Assembly: GCF_004827385.1 (NCBI RefSeq)
Contig: NZ_SRXN01000027.1
Coordinates: forward strand, 1 to 64,000
From: Ensifer sp. MPMI2T
GTDB lineage: Bacteria > Pseudomonadota > Alphaproteobacteria > Rhizobiales > Rhizobiaceae
Length of the DNA: 64,000 nucleotides
Reading direction: 5' to 3'
A program made the translations under genes and the position numbers. The notes beneath the pieces are model-generated. The model was not told the origin of the DNA. It saw only the letters and a program-made list of their open reading frames with translations, and ran no database searches. Positions 63,932 through 64,000 of the stretch are shown in pieces (within the stretch, counting starts at the first letter, position 1; each line of letters begins with the position of its first letter).

Positions 63932-64000
63932 AATTCTATCCCCTCGCTAGGCCACCCCGCTGTGTGGCAGGGGTGGCCATCAGGCTCATGGGCAGCGTTC

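Noticed and set aside
1-64000. CRISPR arrays, rRNA or tRNA genes
   Set aside because: No regularly spaced repeats, rRNA-like blocks or complete cloverleaf sequences were recognised by eye; a dedicated RNA search would be more sensitive.

Overview
The window reads as part of a large repABC plasmid from a Rhizobiales bacterium (Rhizobium, Sinorhizobium/Ensifer or Agrobacterium type). The evidence is a repABC replicon with parS palindromes and a countertranscribed RNA, a divergent traI-trbBCDEJKLFGHI operon behind two tra-box-like operators, a DUF1612 (RHE_PE00001-type) gene beside an ScpB relic, and two polar amino acid ABC importers of the rhizobial type. The DNA is GC-rich, and the small indels and IS relics are typical of accessory replicons.

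Layout. 0.5-7 kb: a first defence-like patch with a restriction-nuclease-fold/NACHT NTPase, a two-gene soluble plus membrane protein pair, and a membrane-bound serine hydrolase closed by a strong terminator. 7-11.9 kb (minus strand): an unusual five-gene operon of membrane protein, radical SAM enzyme, HTH-ASCH protein, PIN-GNAT-PUA-like fusion, and a P-loop protein now broken by two frameshifts. 12.7-15 kb: a serine recombinase and an interrupted ImmA/IrrE peptidase gene. 15.2-29.4 kb: the plasmid core, with repC, repB and repA on the minus strand and traI plus eleven trb genes on the plus strand. 29.4-31.4 kb: relics of dadA and scpB, a dif-like palindrome, and an intact DUF1612 gene.

31.5-44.7 kb is a second, dense defence-like island. 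It holds a NERD-NTPase; a three-gene operon of CD-NTase-like nucleotidyltransferase, DUF6602 nuclease-fold protein and Abi_C-like protein; a frameshifted HTH gene; a compact structured RNA just upstream of a frameshifted Abi_2-type gene; an HNH protein; a broken HEPN protein; a frameshifted PIN protein; and a large membrane-anchored protein. An 11-bp direct repeat brackets 35.3-42.8 kb. The most promising undescribed systems are the CD-NTase/DUF6602/Abi_C trio, the RNA-Abi module and the radical SAM/ASCH/PIN-GNAT operon.

45-64 kb is catabolic. It has a succinate-semialdehyde-type dehydrogenase and RidA, a complete polar amino acid ABC importer, a maleate isomerase/Asp-Glu racemase family protein, a class III (diaminobutyrate-like) aminotransferase, an aldehyde dehydrogenase, an M20 amidohydrolase and a second ABC importer. 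Degenerate IS66 and IS5-type transposase genes lie between them. The set is consistent with import and breakdown of an N-acylated amino or diamino acid through transamination and aldehyde oxidation; the substrate is not shown by the sequence.

Many accessory genes carry one-base indels or in-frame stops while every rep/tra/trb gene is open. Real decay is supported by an 8-bp tandem duplication in one gene, but some indels lie in short G/C runs and could be assembly errors.
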